Shown here one piece after another: positions 53,716 to 61,918 of a stretch of 64,000 bases of DNA. The DNA comes from Edwardsiella anguillarum. GTDB lineage: Bacteria > Pseudomonadota > Gammaproteobacteria > Enterobacterales > Enterobacteriaceae. The translations under genes and the position numbers were made by a program. The notes beneath the pieces were generated by a model. The model ran no database searches. It saw only the letters and a list, made by a program, of their open reading frames with translations, and was not told the origin of the DNA. Position 1 is the stretch's first letter. Each line of letters opens with the position of its first letter. Location of the stretch: assembly GCF_008801815.1 (NCBI RefSeq), contig NZ_VZOX01000005.1, one strand, 5' to 3'.

Positions 53716-55641
53716 TCAATACTGACGAGCGCTTTTCACCCGCGCCTGCGTCTGCTCCGCCGCGTCACGTACCGCGGGCGATGTTGCAACCTGTGCATCG
53801 CCGGTTCGCCACCAGGCGGCATAGTCGTGCGTCATGGTCTTCGGCAATACCTTGATATCGATAAGCGTCGGCCCAGGATGCTGCTGGGACTCCGTCAGCG
53901 CCGCCAGCAGACTTGACTCATCGTGTACCCGCCACGCACGGCAGCCGTAGCTTTCGGCGTTCTGCGCGAAATCCACCTTCACCAGCGGACCGTCCAACCG
54001 CCCGGTTTGTGGATTACGCCGACGGCTCTCTGTACCAAAGCTGCTTATGCCGTGCCCCATCTGCAGGTTGTTGATACAGCCAAACCCGGCGTTATCAAAT
54101 AGCAGCACGGTAATCTTAATTCCCTCCTGCACTGCCGTTTGCAGCTCAGAGTGCAGCATCATGTACGAGCCGTCGCCCACCATGGCATAGACCGGCTGCT
54201 GCGGCATGGCGAGCTTAGCGCCAATGGCGGCGGCAATCTCATAGCCCATGCAGGAGTAGCCATACTCCAGATGGTAGCTGTCGGGCGTCTTCACCTGCCA
54301 CAGCCGCTGCAGATCCCCCGGCAAAGAGCCCGCCGCACCGACTACGATGGCGTCCTCTTCAATATGCTGGTTGATAAGCCCCAGCACCCGCGTCTGGGTC
54401 AGACGGGTGTTGAGCGTCTCGCCATATTCACCCAGCTGCGCATCAAGATGCCCGGCGATTTCAGGCGTATCATCGGGCGACCATGTCCGCGCCCACAGGC
54501 GGCGGCATTCGCTGCGCCAGGCCGCCATCGCCCGGCAAACCGCATCGCCCCACTGACTTCGGTAATCGGTAAGCGTTGCCGTCAGCGCCGAAAGCCCTGT
54601 ACGGGCATCGGCCACCAGCGCCGTGGCGTCGAGCTTGAGTGCGTCGAACTCCGCGACGTTGATCAGCAGGAAGTCGACGTCAGGATGGGAAAACAGCGCC
54701 TTCGAACCGGTGGTGAAATCGGTCAGGCGTGTACCGACGCCGATCACCAGATCCGACTGCGACGCCAGCTGATTCGCCGCCAGCCCGCCGGTAACGCCAA
54801 TACCACCGAGGTTCAGGGGATGATCACTTGCCAGTGCGCCTTTTCCAGCCTGCGTTTCGGCAAACGGCAGCTGCAGCGTCTCGACAAACTCGCGAAACGT
54901 ATCGTGAGCGCCCGAGTAGCGAACCCCGCCACCGCACACCACCAGCGGCCTGCGCTTGCGGGCAATCAGTGCCTGCGCTATCGCCAGACGCTGAATGTCC
55001 GGCGGGCGACGTTCAATGTAATGCATGCGGCGGGCGAAGAAGCTTTGTGGGTAATCCCAGGCTTCGCCCTGTACGTCCTGCGGCAGACAAATCGTCACCG
55101 CGCCAGTGGCCGCCGGGTCGGTGAGCGTACGCATGGCATTCAGCATCGCGCTCATCAGTTGCTCCGGGCGGTTGATCCGATCCCAGTAGCGGGAGACCGG
55201 ACGAAAGCAGTCGTTAGTGCTGATGCTCAGATCGTGGAACTGCTCGATTTGCTGTAGCACCGGGTCCGGCTGGCGGCTGGCGTAAATATCCCCCGGCAGC
55301 AGCAGCAGCGGAATGCGGTTCGCCGTGGCGGTGGCCGCCGCCGTCACCATGTTGGCCGCTCCCGGGCCGATCGACGTGGTAACAGCAAAAATACGCAGGC
55401 GGCGGTGCTGCTTTGCGAACCCGGTCGCCATGTGTGCCATTCCCTGCTCGTTGCAGCCCTGCATGACCTTCAAGTGACCCACTTCCTGCTCCAGCGCCTG
55501 CCCGATACCGAGCACGTTACCGTGGCCGAAAATTGTCGCAATGCCTTCCACAAAGGGCGTCTCCAGCCCATCGACACAGACATATTGCTGATTCAGAAAT
55601 TTGATCAGCGCCTGCGCCATGGTCATACGTTCGGTTTTCAT
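53716..55641 (-). CDS. iolD: 3D-(3,5/4)-trihydroxycyclohexane-1,2-dione hydrolase IolD
   Basis: 641 aa thiamine-diphosphate enzyme that opens the inositol ring to 5-deoxy-glucuronate. It has the acetolactate-synthase-like three-domain layout: PYR domain (about 1-200, GCNEQGMAHMATGFAKQ with the catalytic Glu), central domain (IGVGTRLTDFTTGS), and PP domain with the ThDP motif from MVGDGSYMM to LLFDNAGFGC. ATG start at MKTERMTMAQ. 11 bases after iolA, forming the iolAD unit; a 276-base gap then separates it from iolG. Confidence 0.96.
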   Translation of the reverse strand: MKTERMTMAQALIKFLNQQYVCVDGLETPFVEGIATIFGHGNVLGIGQALEQEVGHLKVMQGCNEQGMAHMATGFAKQHRRLRIFAVTTSIGPGAANMVTAAATATANRIPLLLLPGDIYASRQPDPVLQQIEQFHDLSISTNDCFRPVSRYWDRINRPEQLMSAMLNAMRTLTDPAATGAVTICLPQDVQGEAWDYPQSFFARRMHYIERRPPDIQRLAIAQALIARKRRPLVVCGGGVRYSGAHDTFREFVETLQLPFAETQAGKGALASDHPLNLGGIGVTGGLAANQLASQSDLVIGVGTRLTDFTTGSKALFSHPDVDFLLINVAEFDALKLDATALVADARTGLSALTATLTDYRSQWGDAVCRAMAAWRSECRRLWARTWSPDDTPEIAGHLDAQLGEYGETLNTRLTQTRVLGLINQHIEEDAIVVGAAGSLPGDLQRLWQVKTPDSYHLEYGYSCMGYEIAAAIGAKLAMPQQPVYAMVGDGSYMMLHSELQTAVQEGIKITVLLFDNAGFGCINNLQMGHGISSFGTESRRRNPQTGRLDGPLVKVDFAQNAESYGCRAWRVHDESSLLAALTESQQHPGPTLIDIKVLPKTMTHDYAAWWRTGDAQVATSPAVRDAAEQTQARVKSARQY

Positions 55642-55652
55642 GCCCCCTCCTG

Positions 55653-57158
55653 TCAGCCCAGCGTCGGCATGGAAAACGCGGCGCCGGTATCCTGTTGCAT
55701 CTCAGGCCAGCGGGCGGTAACGGTCTTCATCCGGGTATAGAAGCGTACACCGTCATTACCGTGAACGTTGAGCGGGCCAAAAATAGAGCGCTTCCAGCCG
55801 CCGAAGCTGTGAAACGCCATGGGAACCGGGATCGGAACGTTGACGCCAACCATCCCCGCCTGAACCTCATCGCAGAAGCGGCGCGCGCAGCCGCCGTCAC
55901 GGGTGAAGATAGCCGCACCGTTACCGTATTCATGACGGTTAATCAGTTCCACCGCGCTGCCGTAATCGGCAACGCGCACCACGCAAAGCACCGGGCCAAA
56001 AATCTCTTCCCGGTAGATGTCCATGTCGGCGGTCACATTATCGAATAGCGTAGGGCCGACGAAATACCCCTGCTCATACCCTTGAGTGTGAAAGCGGCGG
56101 CCATCGGCGCGCAGCGTCGCACCCTGCACTACGCCGCTGTCGATATAGCCCAGCACCTTGCTGCGATGGGCGGCGGAGATCAGCGGCCCCATCTCATTTT
56201 CCGGCGTTTGGTCGAGCCCCGGGCCGATCCGCAGCGCGGCAATCTGGCTCGCCAGCCGCGCGCATAACTCATCGGCCACTCTATCTCCCACCGCCAGCAC
56301 CACGGAGAGCGCCATGCAGCGTTCACCCGCCGCACCGTACGCGGCGCCCATGATCGCGCTGGCCGCCATCTCCATATCCGCATCCGGCATCAGGATGCAG
56401 TGGTTTTTGGCCCCGCCCAGCGCCTGACAGCGTTTGCCGTGCGCAGATGCGGTCTGATAAATATATTCAGCCACCGGCGTCGAGCCGACAAAGCTCACGG
56501 CCTGAATGCGCGGATCCGCCAGCAGGAGATCAACGGACGCCTTATCGCCCTGCACGACGTTGAACGCACCGTCCGGCAACCCGGCCTCCTGCAGCAGTTT
56601 CGCCAGCGCTAGCGCCAGCGAAGGGGCTTTTTCTGACGGTTTAAGCACAAAGGTGTTGCCGGTCGCCAGCGCAATGGGGAACATCCACATCGGCACCATT
56701 GCCGGGAAGTTAAACGGCGTGATCCCAGCGCAAACGCCCAGCGGCTGCATCAGCGAGTGGCTGTCGACGCCGGTGCCCACGTTGGCAGAGTGTTCCCCTT
56801 TTTGCAGGTGCGCTATCCCACAGGCGAACTCGACCACTTCAAGACCGCGAGTCAGCTCCCCCACCGCATCTGAGTACACCTTGCCATGCTCTTCGCTGAT
56901 CAGCCGGGCCAGCGTATCCATGCGCTGCTCAAGCAGCGCTTTAAAGCGAAACATCACCCGCGCGCGCTTTAGCGGCGACTGGCGAGCCCAGGCAGGGAAT
57001 GCCCGTGCGGCGGCGGCAATGGCCTGTTCTGTTTCCTGCGCCGTACTCATCGCCACTTGGCGGATCTGTTCCCCTGTGGCCGGGTTAAAGATCGCCTGCA
57101 CGCGCTGGCCTGAACCAGTGACGCTCTCGCCATGAATAAAATTCGCTACCGTCTCCAT
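55653..57158 (-). CDS. iolA: Malonate/methylmalonate semialdehyde dehydrogenase IolA (MmsA)
   Basis: 501 aa CoA-acylating aldehyde dehydrogenase; it converts malonate semialdehyde to acetyl-CoA and CO2, the last step of inositol breakdown. NAD-binding ITPFNFPAMVPMWMFP and LKPSEKAPS, the loop FVGSTPVAEYIY and catalytic Cys281 (GAAGERCMALSV) are typical of the family, as are its two conserved Arg in SPLKRARVMFRFK. Start METVANFIHGE follows GAGGTGCAGG; the 20 upstream codons are unsupported. Head of iolAD. Confidence 0.95.
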   Translation of the reverse strand: METVANFIHGESVTGSGQRVQAIFNPATGEQIRQVAMSTAQETEQAIAAAARAFPAWARQSPLKRARVMFRFKALLEQRMDTLARLISEEHGKVYSDAVGELTRGLEVVEFACGIAHLQKGEHSANVGTGVDSHSLMQPLGVCAGITPFNFPAMVPMWMFPIALATGNTFVLKPSEKAPSLALALAKLLQEAGLPDGAFNVVQGDKASVDLLLADPRIQAVSFVGSTPVAEYIYQTASAHGKRCQALGGAKNHCILMPDADMEMAASAIMGAAYGAAGERCMALSVVLAVGDRVADELCARLASQIAALRIGPGLDQTPENEMGPLISAAHRSKVLGYIDSGVVQGATLRADGRRFHTQGYEQGYFVGPTLFDNVTADMDIYREEIFGPVLCVVRVADYGSAVELINRHEYGNGAAIFTRDGGCARRFCDEVQAGMVGVNVPIPVPMAFHSFGGWKRSIFGPLNVHGNDGVRFYTRMKTVTARWPEMQQDTGAAFSMPTLG

Positions 57159-57206
57159 CCTGCACCTCTCACTATTGATATGTGGCTGTGACCCGGACAC
57201 CGTACA

Positions 57207-57222
57207 TGAAATAAACATTTCA
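57207..57222. promoter_or_regulatory. Palindrome upstream of iolA
   Basis: TGAAAT-AAAC-ATTTCA, a perfect 6-base inverted repeat 49 bases before the iolA ATG, with the same AAACATTT core and trailing ATTTTA as the site upstream of iolG. Confidence 0.5.
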
Positions 57223-57420
57223 TTTTAGCGGAAAACAAAACAAAAATTGATTGTTGTGATCAAGGATGTGTTTTTATGTTAACGACATGAATCACGCTGA
57301 CCAGCCGCGTTATTGGGGACAGTTTGGATATCAAAAGTTATTGTACGCGGAGGCTGTTTTTTGACCTTTCGGCTTTAGCTGATCTCGGGCGCCGAAACTT
57401 ACCGGAGGCCGGTACCCCAT

Positions 57421-57684
57421 CATCTGGGTGCCATACAGCACCAGATAGACAATAACCGCCATAAGATGCGACAGATTGCCGCCAAGGATGCTGGACTGGC
57501 CGGGCTGTTTCAGCCCGACACTGTCGGCGGATTTAATGCCAGCGCCGCACGGGGATGCTATAAGGATCAACACGCTGTCTCCGTCGGGATGGGGCATCGC
57601 TTTCCCCATCGGCTGACGGCCAAAGCCGACGCTGCCTTTAATGATAACGCGCTGGAGTACAGTGTGGGGATCAACTACGAATTC
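57421..57684 (+). pseudogene. Remnant of a trimeric autotransporter (YadA-type) membrane anchor
   Basis: On the plus strand, one frame encodes IQHQIDNNRHKMR, then LAGLFQPDTVGGFNASAA, YKDQHAVSVGMGHRF, LTAKADAAFNDN and EYSVGINYEF. This is the pattern of the C-terminal YadA anchor: coiled-coil stalk, left-right 'PGGFNASAA' loop, four beta strands, terminal YEF. No stalk or head is left; a stop lies in frame at 57376, there is no start, and the natural stop after YEF is missing so the frame runs on to 57789 into the end of the hlyD-like gene. Clearly a decayed gene end. Confidence 0.7.
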
Positions 57685-57706
57685 AACGGAGCCCCGCCCC
57701 CGGCCA

Positions 57707-59152
57707 TCAGCGCTCCCGCAATGAACTGGAAGTCAGGTCATAAATCGGCGATACCAGATAATCAATCAGACGCCGGCGATCCGTTTTAATCTCGACGCTC
57801 ACCCCCATTCCAGACACCAGACTGATCTGTTGGTTATCGACCAGAATATGATCCTGCTCCAGCGCAACCGTCAGGGGAAACACCAATCCCTGAGTACTTT
57901 GCCCGCCACCCGTTTTGGTGTTACTGCCAAGACGGGTGGGATCCATTTGCACCTGCTGTGCATCTGCTGCCGGGATGGCATCTTGGGAAATATGCTGTAC
58001 CACGCCATTCAATGTGCCATAGCGGGTGTAGGGAAACGCATTGATTTTTACATCGACATGCTGTCCCGGCCGAATAAAGCCAATATCCTGATTGGGGACA
58101 TAGGCAATGATTTCCAGTCGGCTGTTGTCCGGCACAACACGCATGAGCTCTTCACCCGGTGTCACCACCTGCCCCTGTGACACCAGGCTGGATGCCACAA
58201 TCGTTCCGTTGATCGGGCTTTTGAATGTCATCAGCGCCAGCTGCGCCTCCCGCTGGTTCAGCTGCTCCCGCAGACTGTTGCTTTGCTGCTCAAGCTGCCC
58301 AATGTTTTTCAGGTTTTCAGAGATAAAATCATGGCGAATTTTCAGCAATGCGATATGCAGAACGTCCCGGGCGGCCTGAATATCGTGCAACTGAGCCAGC
58401 GTAGACTGCAATGTACTTTTGGCCTCTTTGACATCCGTCAATATCTGTAACCAGTCATCCTTGGCGACCACCTGTTTTTCCACCAGGGTCCGCCGGATCT
58501 GCAGGCGCTCATTAAGTGTCTCAATCAGGCTTTTTTGGCTCGCAATGGTTGCCTTCATGCCCTGTTCACGGGTTTTATTTTGCGCCAACTGCGCACGTAT
58601 ATTCTGTAAGTCCGTATTTAACTGCGTCAGCTCTCCATGCATGGTACTGGTTTCACGGAGTTTAATTTCCTCCGGCAGGGCCGGCTGTGCCGGCCATTCG
58701 ACGGTAAAATCCGTTAGCGCCCGAGCCTCCACCGACAAATCCCGGGCTAGCCTGTCCTGGGTTTTTCTGCGCCATAACTCTGCATAAAAGGAGGAAAAAT
58801 TATAGAGGGTATCGTTGTATTTCGCCTGGCTATCGGCGGCCTCCAACAGGGCTACCGTCTCTCCCTCACTGACGCGATCCCCATTTTTCAGCAGGATCTG
58901 GGAAACCTTTCCGGTCACCTCCGATTCAATCACCTTAACGTATCCCTGCGGCTGAACTTTCCCCGGCGCCGTGGCTATGACATCGATGCGACCAAAGAAC
59001 GACCAGACAAACGCCAGAACCGTAAATAGACACAGCGTATATAACAACTGGACCCTGATCGGTGAGGGCGGAGATTCTATCACCTCAATAACTGAAGGCA
59101 AAAAGGCCATGTCATCCGTAAAATTCTTATTTCTCCAGTTTAATAATTTCAC
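57707..59152 (-). CDS. Type I secretion periplasmic adaptor, HlyD family
   Basis: Membrane-fusion protein of a type I secretion system, 481 aa from the GTG at 59152. One N-terminal helix (about 34-54), a lipoyl half-motif (VTGKVSQILLKNGDRVSEGETVALLE), a long coiled-coil hairpin (about 170-310), the second lipoyl half (FKSPINGTIVASSLVSQGQVVTPGE), and the beta-barrel end with DVKINAFPYTRYG and VSGMGVSVEIKT. The GTG begins 1 base after the exporter gene's stop; upstream ATGs at 59179-59191 would overlap that gene. Needs an outer-membrane TolC, not encoded here. Confidence 0.92.
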   Translation of the reverse strand: MKLLNWRNKNFTDDMAFLPSVIEVIESPPSPIRVQLLYTLCLFTVLAFVWSFFGRIDVIATAPGKVQPQGYVKVIESEVTGKVSQILLKNGDRVSEGETVALLEAADSQAKYNDTLYNFSSFYAELWRRKTQDRLARDLSVEARALTDFTVEWPAQPALPEEIKLRETSTMHGELTQLNTDLQNIRAQLAQNKTREQGMKATIASQKSLIETLNERLQIRRTLVEKQVVAKDDWLQILTDVKEAKSTLQSTLAQLHDIQAARDVLHIALLKIRHDFISENLKNIGQLEQQSNSLREQLNQREAQLALMTFKSPINGTIVASSLVSQGQVVTPGEELMRVVPDNSRLEIIAYVPNQDIGFIRPGQHVDVKINAFPYTRYGTLNGVVQHISQDAIPAADAQQVQMDPTRLGSNTKTGGGQSTQGLVFPLTVALEQDHILVDNQQISLVSGMGVSVEIKTDRRRLIDYLVSPIYDLTSSSLRER

Positions 59153-59153
59153 G

Positions 59154-61340
59154 TTACGCTTCCCCGACAATGGACGCATCATCAACGCCATACTGGCTGT
59201 TTTGCAATGACCATAAGTGGAAATAAATACCTTTGGCGGTCATTAATGCAGCATGAGGCCCCTGTTCGACAATTCTTCCCCGCGCCATGCTAATAATCCT
59301 GTCACATTGACGCACCGTCGATAAGCGGTGTGCAATAATAATGACCGTACGCCCCTCCACAATATATTTCATGTTTTCTCTGATGATATTTTCACTTTCA
59401 TAATCAAGGGCACTGGTTGCCTCATCAAAAATAAGCACGGATGGATTGGTGGCCAGGGCCCGGGCAATCGCAACACGCTGGCGCTGCCCCCCCGAAAGAT
59501 TTCCGCCCCGCTCCTCAATGATCGAATCATAGCCCTGGGGCAGCGTAGAGATAAACTCATCGGCTCCAGCCAATTTTGCAACCCGGATAACATCCGCCCG
59601 TGACATTCCCGGATTGGCAAAGGCAATGTTCTCATGGATTGTGCGATTAAACAGAACATTTTCCTGTAGCACCACCCCAATATTACGGCGCAGCCAGGAA
59701 GGATCGACATTATTCATTTCAATCCCATCAATGAATATCTTCCCCTCCACCGGCATATACAACCGCTGGATCAGCTTGGTCAGCGTTGATTTCCCCGAGC
59801 CGGATGCACCGACAATACCAACCACTTCTCCGGCCTTGATCTCCAGATCGATATCCCGAATGACATAATGATCACTTTTCCGATAGGAAAAACAGACACT
59901 CTCCATCCGGATATGACCCTGTAAGGGAGGAAGTTTACCCTGTTGCGTTTGAATAAACTCCGGTTGGTTATTAATGATATCGCCAAGCCGCTCAACAGAA
60001 ACCTGCGTCTGCTGAAAATCCTGCCAGAGTTGCGATATTCTCAGAATCGGCTGCACAACCTGCCCGGAGATCATATTGAATGCGATCAACTCCCCTACCG
60101 TTAACTCTCCACCAATGACAGCGGCGGCCCCAAATGCCAAAATAAATATTGAAAATATTTTATTGATAAGCAAGATTGAATTCTGCCCGATGGAGGTAAG
60201 CTGGGAGGCCTCAAACGAGGTGTGAACATAGTGTGCCAGGCGCTCCTCCCACTGTTTGCGGAACATCGGCTCCACCGCCGAGGCCTTGATTGTCTGAGCC
60301 CCGACCACAGCCTCGACCAAAAACTTCTGGCTTGCCGCATTGGCATAGAACTTATCGTCAATCCGTTTTTTGATCGACGGGCGCAAAATCGCAGAGATGA
60401 GGACATACACCGGAATACTGACCACGGTGATCATCGCCAGCGTCCAGGAGTAAAAAAATAAAACACCAATAAAAATAAAGATGAAAAATAAATCGATAAC
60501 AGAAAAGAGCGCCTGTCCGGTAAAAAAATTACGGATATTCTCCAGCTCACGGATACGCGCAACGGTGCTCCCGGCACTGCGTGACTCCAGATAGCTCATC
60601 GGCAGGGAAAACAGGTGATGAAAGAGTCGGCGCCCCAACTCCACGTCAATCCTGTTAGCCGTATGGGCTAATACATATGTCCGCAAATAGCGTAATATGA
60701 CATCAAACACCCCCACGACCAGCATCCCAATTGCGATGACAACCAGCGTTTCATAACTTTTATGCACCAAAACCTTATCGATAATAATCTGGAAAAAAAG
60801 CGGGCCGAGCAGGGCAAACATCTGAATAAAGAAGGATGCGACAATAACGTGCGTCAGCGGATTTTTATAGCGCTTAATAGTCGGCAAAAACCAGCGGATA
60901 GAAAAGCCGCGGGGATCGCGGCCTGCTCCCATCATGTGTCGCTGAACCAGCACCACATGTTCCCCCAACTGGGCCAGCACAGAATCTTCATGCTCGTCAA
61001 AAACTTTACGTCGGACCGGATCAAAAAGCCTGAAAACCCCATTTTCATTTCTGTCTGTAAGAATATACCAACATCTATTTTTAAGCTGAATTAATGATGG
61101 CAGCGGGATTTTTCTGATCCTTTTGAGCGTCACCCCCGTTATCACCCGGGCTTTCATTTTTATCATTACTGCCGCCCGGACAATATCGCCGGGCACGACT
61201 CCCTGCGCTTCCAGCCCCAGTTCCCTTATCAGAAATACCGGATCGGAGGCAATATTATAAAACTGTGACACTGTACATAGAGCAACCATTTCCTCACCAG
61301 GAACATATTCCCTGGAATTATCATTTATTTTTTCTCTCAT
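59154..61340 (-). CDS. Type I secretion ABC exporter, HlyB family with inactive peptidase-like domain
   Basis: 728 aa. Residues 1-130 are a C39-peptidase-like domain in which the catalytic Cys position is Glu (GEEMVALCTVSQ, about residue 16) and the His position is Trp (CWYILTD), so it should bind but not cleave the substrate, as in HlyB. Then six membrane helices (about 155-440) and an ATPase with Walker A GASGSGKST, signature LSGGQRQRVAIARAL, Walker B VLIFDEATSALD and H-loop AHRLS. Codon usage is visibly more A+T-rich than in the core genes, suggesting acquisition. The ATG has only a weak ribosome site. Confidence 0.94.
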   Translation of the reverse strand: MREKINDNSREYVPGEEMVALCTVSQFYNIASDPVFLIRELGLEAQGVVPGDIVRAAVMIKMKARVITGVTLKRIRKIPLPSLIQLKNRCWYILTDRNENGVFRLFDPVRRKVFDEHEDSVLAQLGEHVVLVQRHMMGAGRDPRGFSIRWFLPTIKRYKNPLTHVIVASFFIQMFALLGPLFFQIIIDKVLVHKSYETLVVIAIGMLVVGVFDVILRYLRTYVLAHTANRIDVELGRRLFHHLFSLPMSYLESRSAGSTVARIRELENIRNFFTGQALFSVIDLFFIFIFIGVLFFYSWTLAMITVVSIPVYVLISAILRPSIKKRIDDKFYANAASQKFLVEAVVGAQTIKASAVEPMFRKQWEERLAHYVHTSFEASQLTSIGQNSILLINKIFSIFILAFGAAAVIGGELTVGELIAFNMISGQVVQPILRISQLWQDFQQTQVSVERLGDIINNQPEFIQTQQGKLPPLQGHIRMESVCFSYRKSDHYVIRDIDLEIKAGEVVGIVGASGSGKSTLTKLIQRLYMPVEGKIFIDGIEMNNVDPSWLRRNIGVVLQENVLFNRTIHENIAFANPGMSRADVIRVAKLAGADEFISTLPQGYDSIIEERGGNLSGGQRQRVAIARALATNPSVLIFDEATSALDYESENIIRENMKYIVEGRTVIIIAHRLSTVRQCDRIISMARGRIVEQGPHAALMTAKGIYFHLWSLQNSQYGVDDASIVGEA

Positions 61341-61367
61341 TATTAATTCTTAATCGAAATTATGTGT

Positions 61368-61387
61368 AACGCCGCCGAAGCGGCGTT
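61368..61387 (-). other. UUCG-capped hairpin between the repeat gene and the exporter gene
   Basis: On the minus strand AACGCCGC-TTCG-GCGGCGTT, an 8-base stem with the extra-stable UUCG loop, followed by ACACATAATTT rather than a T-run. A partial terminator or mRNA stabiliser that would lower exporter expression relative to the secreted protein. Confidence 0.7.
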
Positions 61388-61429
61388 AGTGAAAAAAAGG
61401 CGGAAATAACTCCTGCCTAAAGATAATGA

Positions 61430-61918
61430 TTAACCTGCAAATGCCTTGGCAAAATCATGATCACTCTGCTCCAGTCCGCGGGCCAAACTAGTTGCCCATG
61501 ACTGATCGGATGCAGTGCCGTTATCCTGCCCGATGGACCGCCCGATATCTGCATTGGAGTCGGCGTAGTCCGCCAGCTCCGCCGCATCGGCCAGCGTGAA
61601 GATTTCATTGCTGTCATCATTCACACCGATCATCGGCGTAGTGCCGCTGCCGTCCATACCGATATCATGCATCTGAGACAGCGTAGAGTTAGCTGCAGAA
61701 ATAGCCGTATCCTCCATATCCGGACTATTGTTATGCAGGCTGTCATAGGCGCCGCCGTAATCCATAGCCATTATGTTGACAATATCAATACGGGCATGGC
61801 TATCAACGGCGCTCTGCAGCAGATTCCCCCCATCCAGATTCAGCCCCGCCGGCAACACCGGCAGCGTATAGGAGACATCCAGCATCGGGTTATTACTCTC
61901 CAGAATGGTCATCTCCTG
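61430..61918 (-). repeat. Truncated, diverged third unit of the GH18 gene
   Basis: Corresponds to about module residues 120-285 only. Roughly 133 residues are missing between TVM and the QAIAILG-equivalent (QEMTILE), removing the DxxDxDxE active site in frame; the remaining part is clearly homologous but diverged. Confidence 0.85.

Noticed and set aside
57331..57609. 92-codon minus-strand ORF between iolA and the hlyD-like gene
   Set aside because: Mostly antisense to the YadA-anchor remnant. Its end (MGYRPPVSFGARDQL) vaguely recalls IS3-type transposase tails but not enough to call an insertion-sequence remnant.
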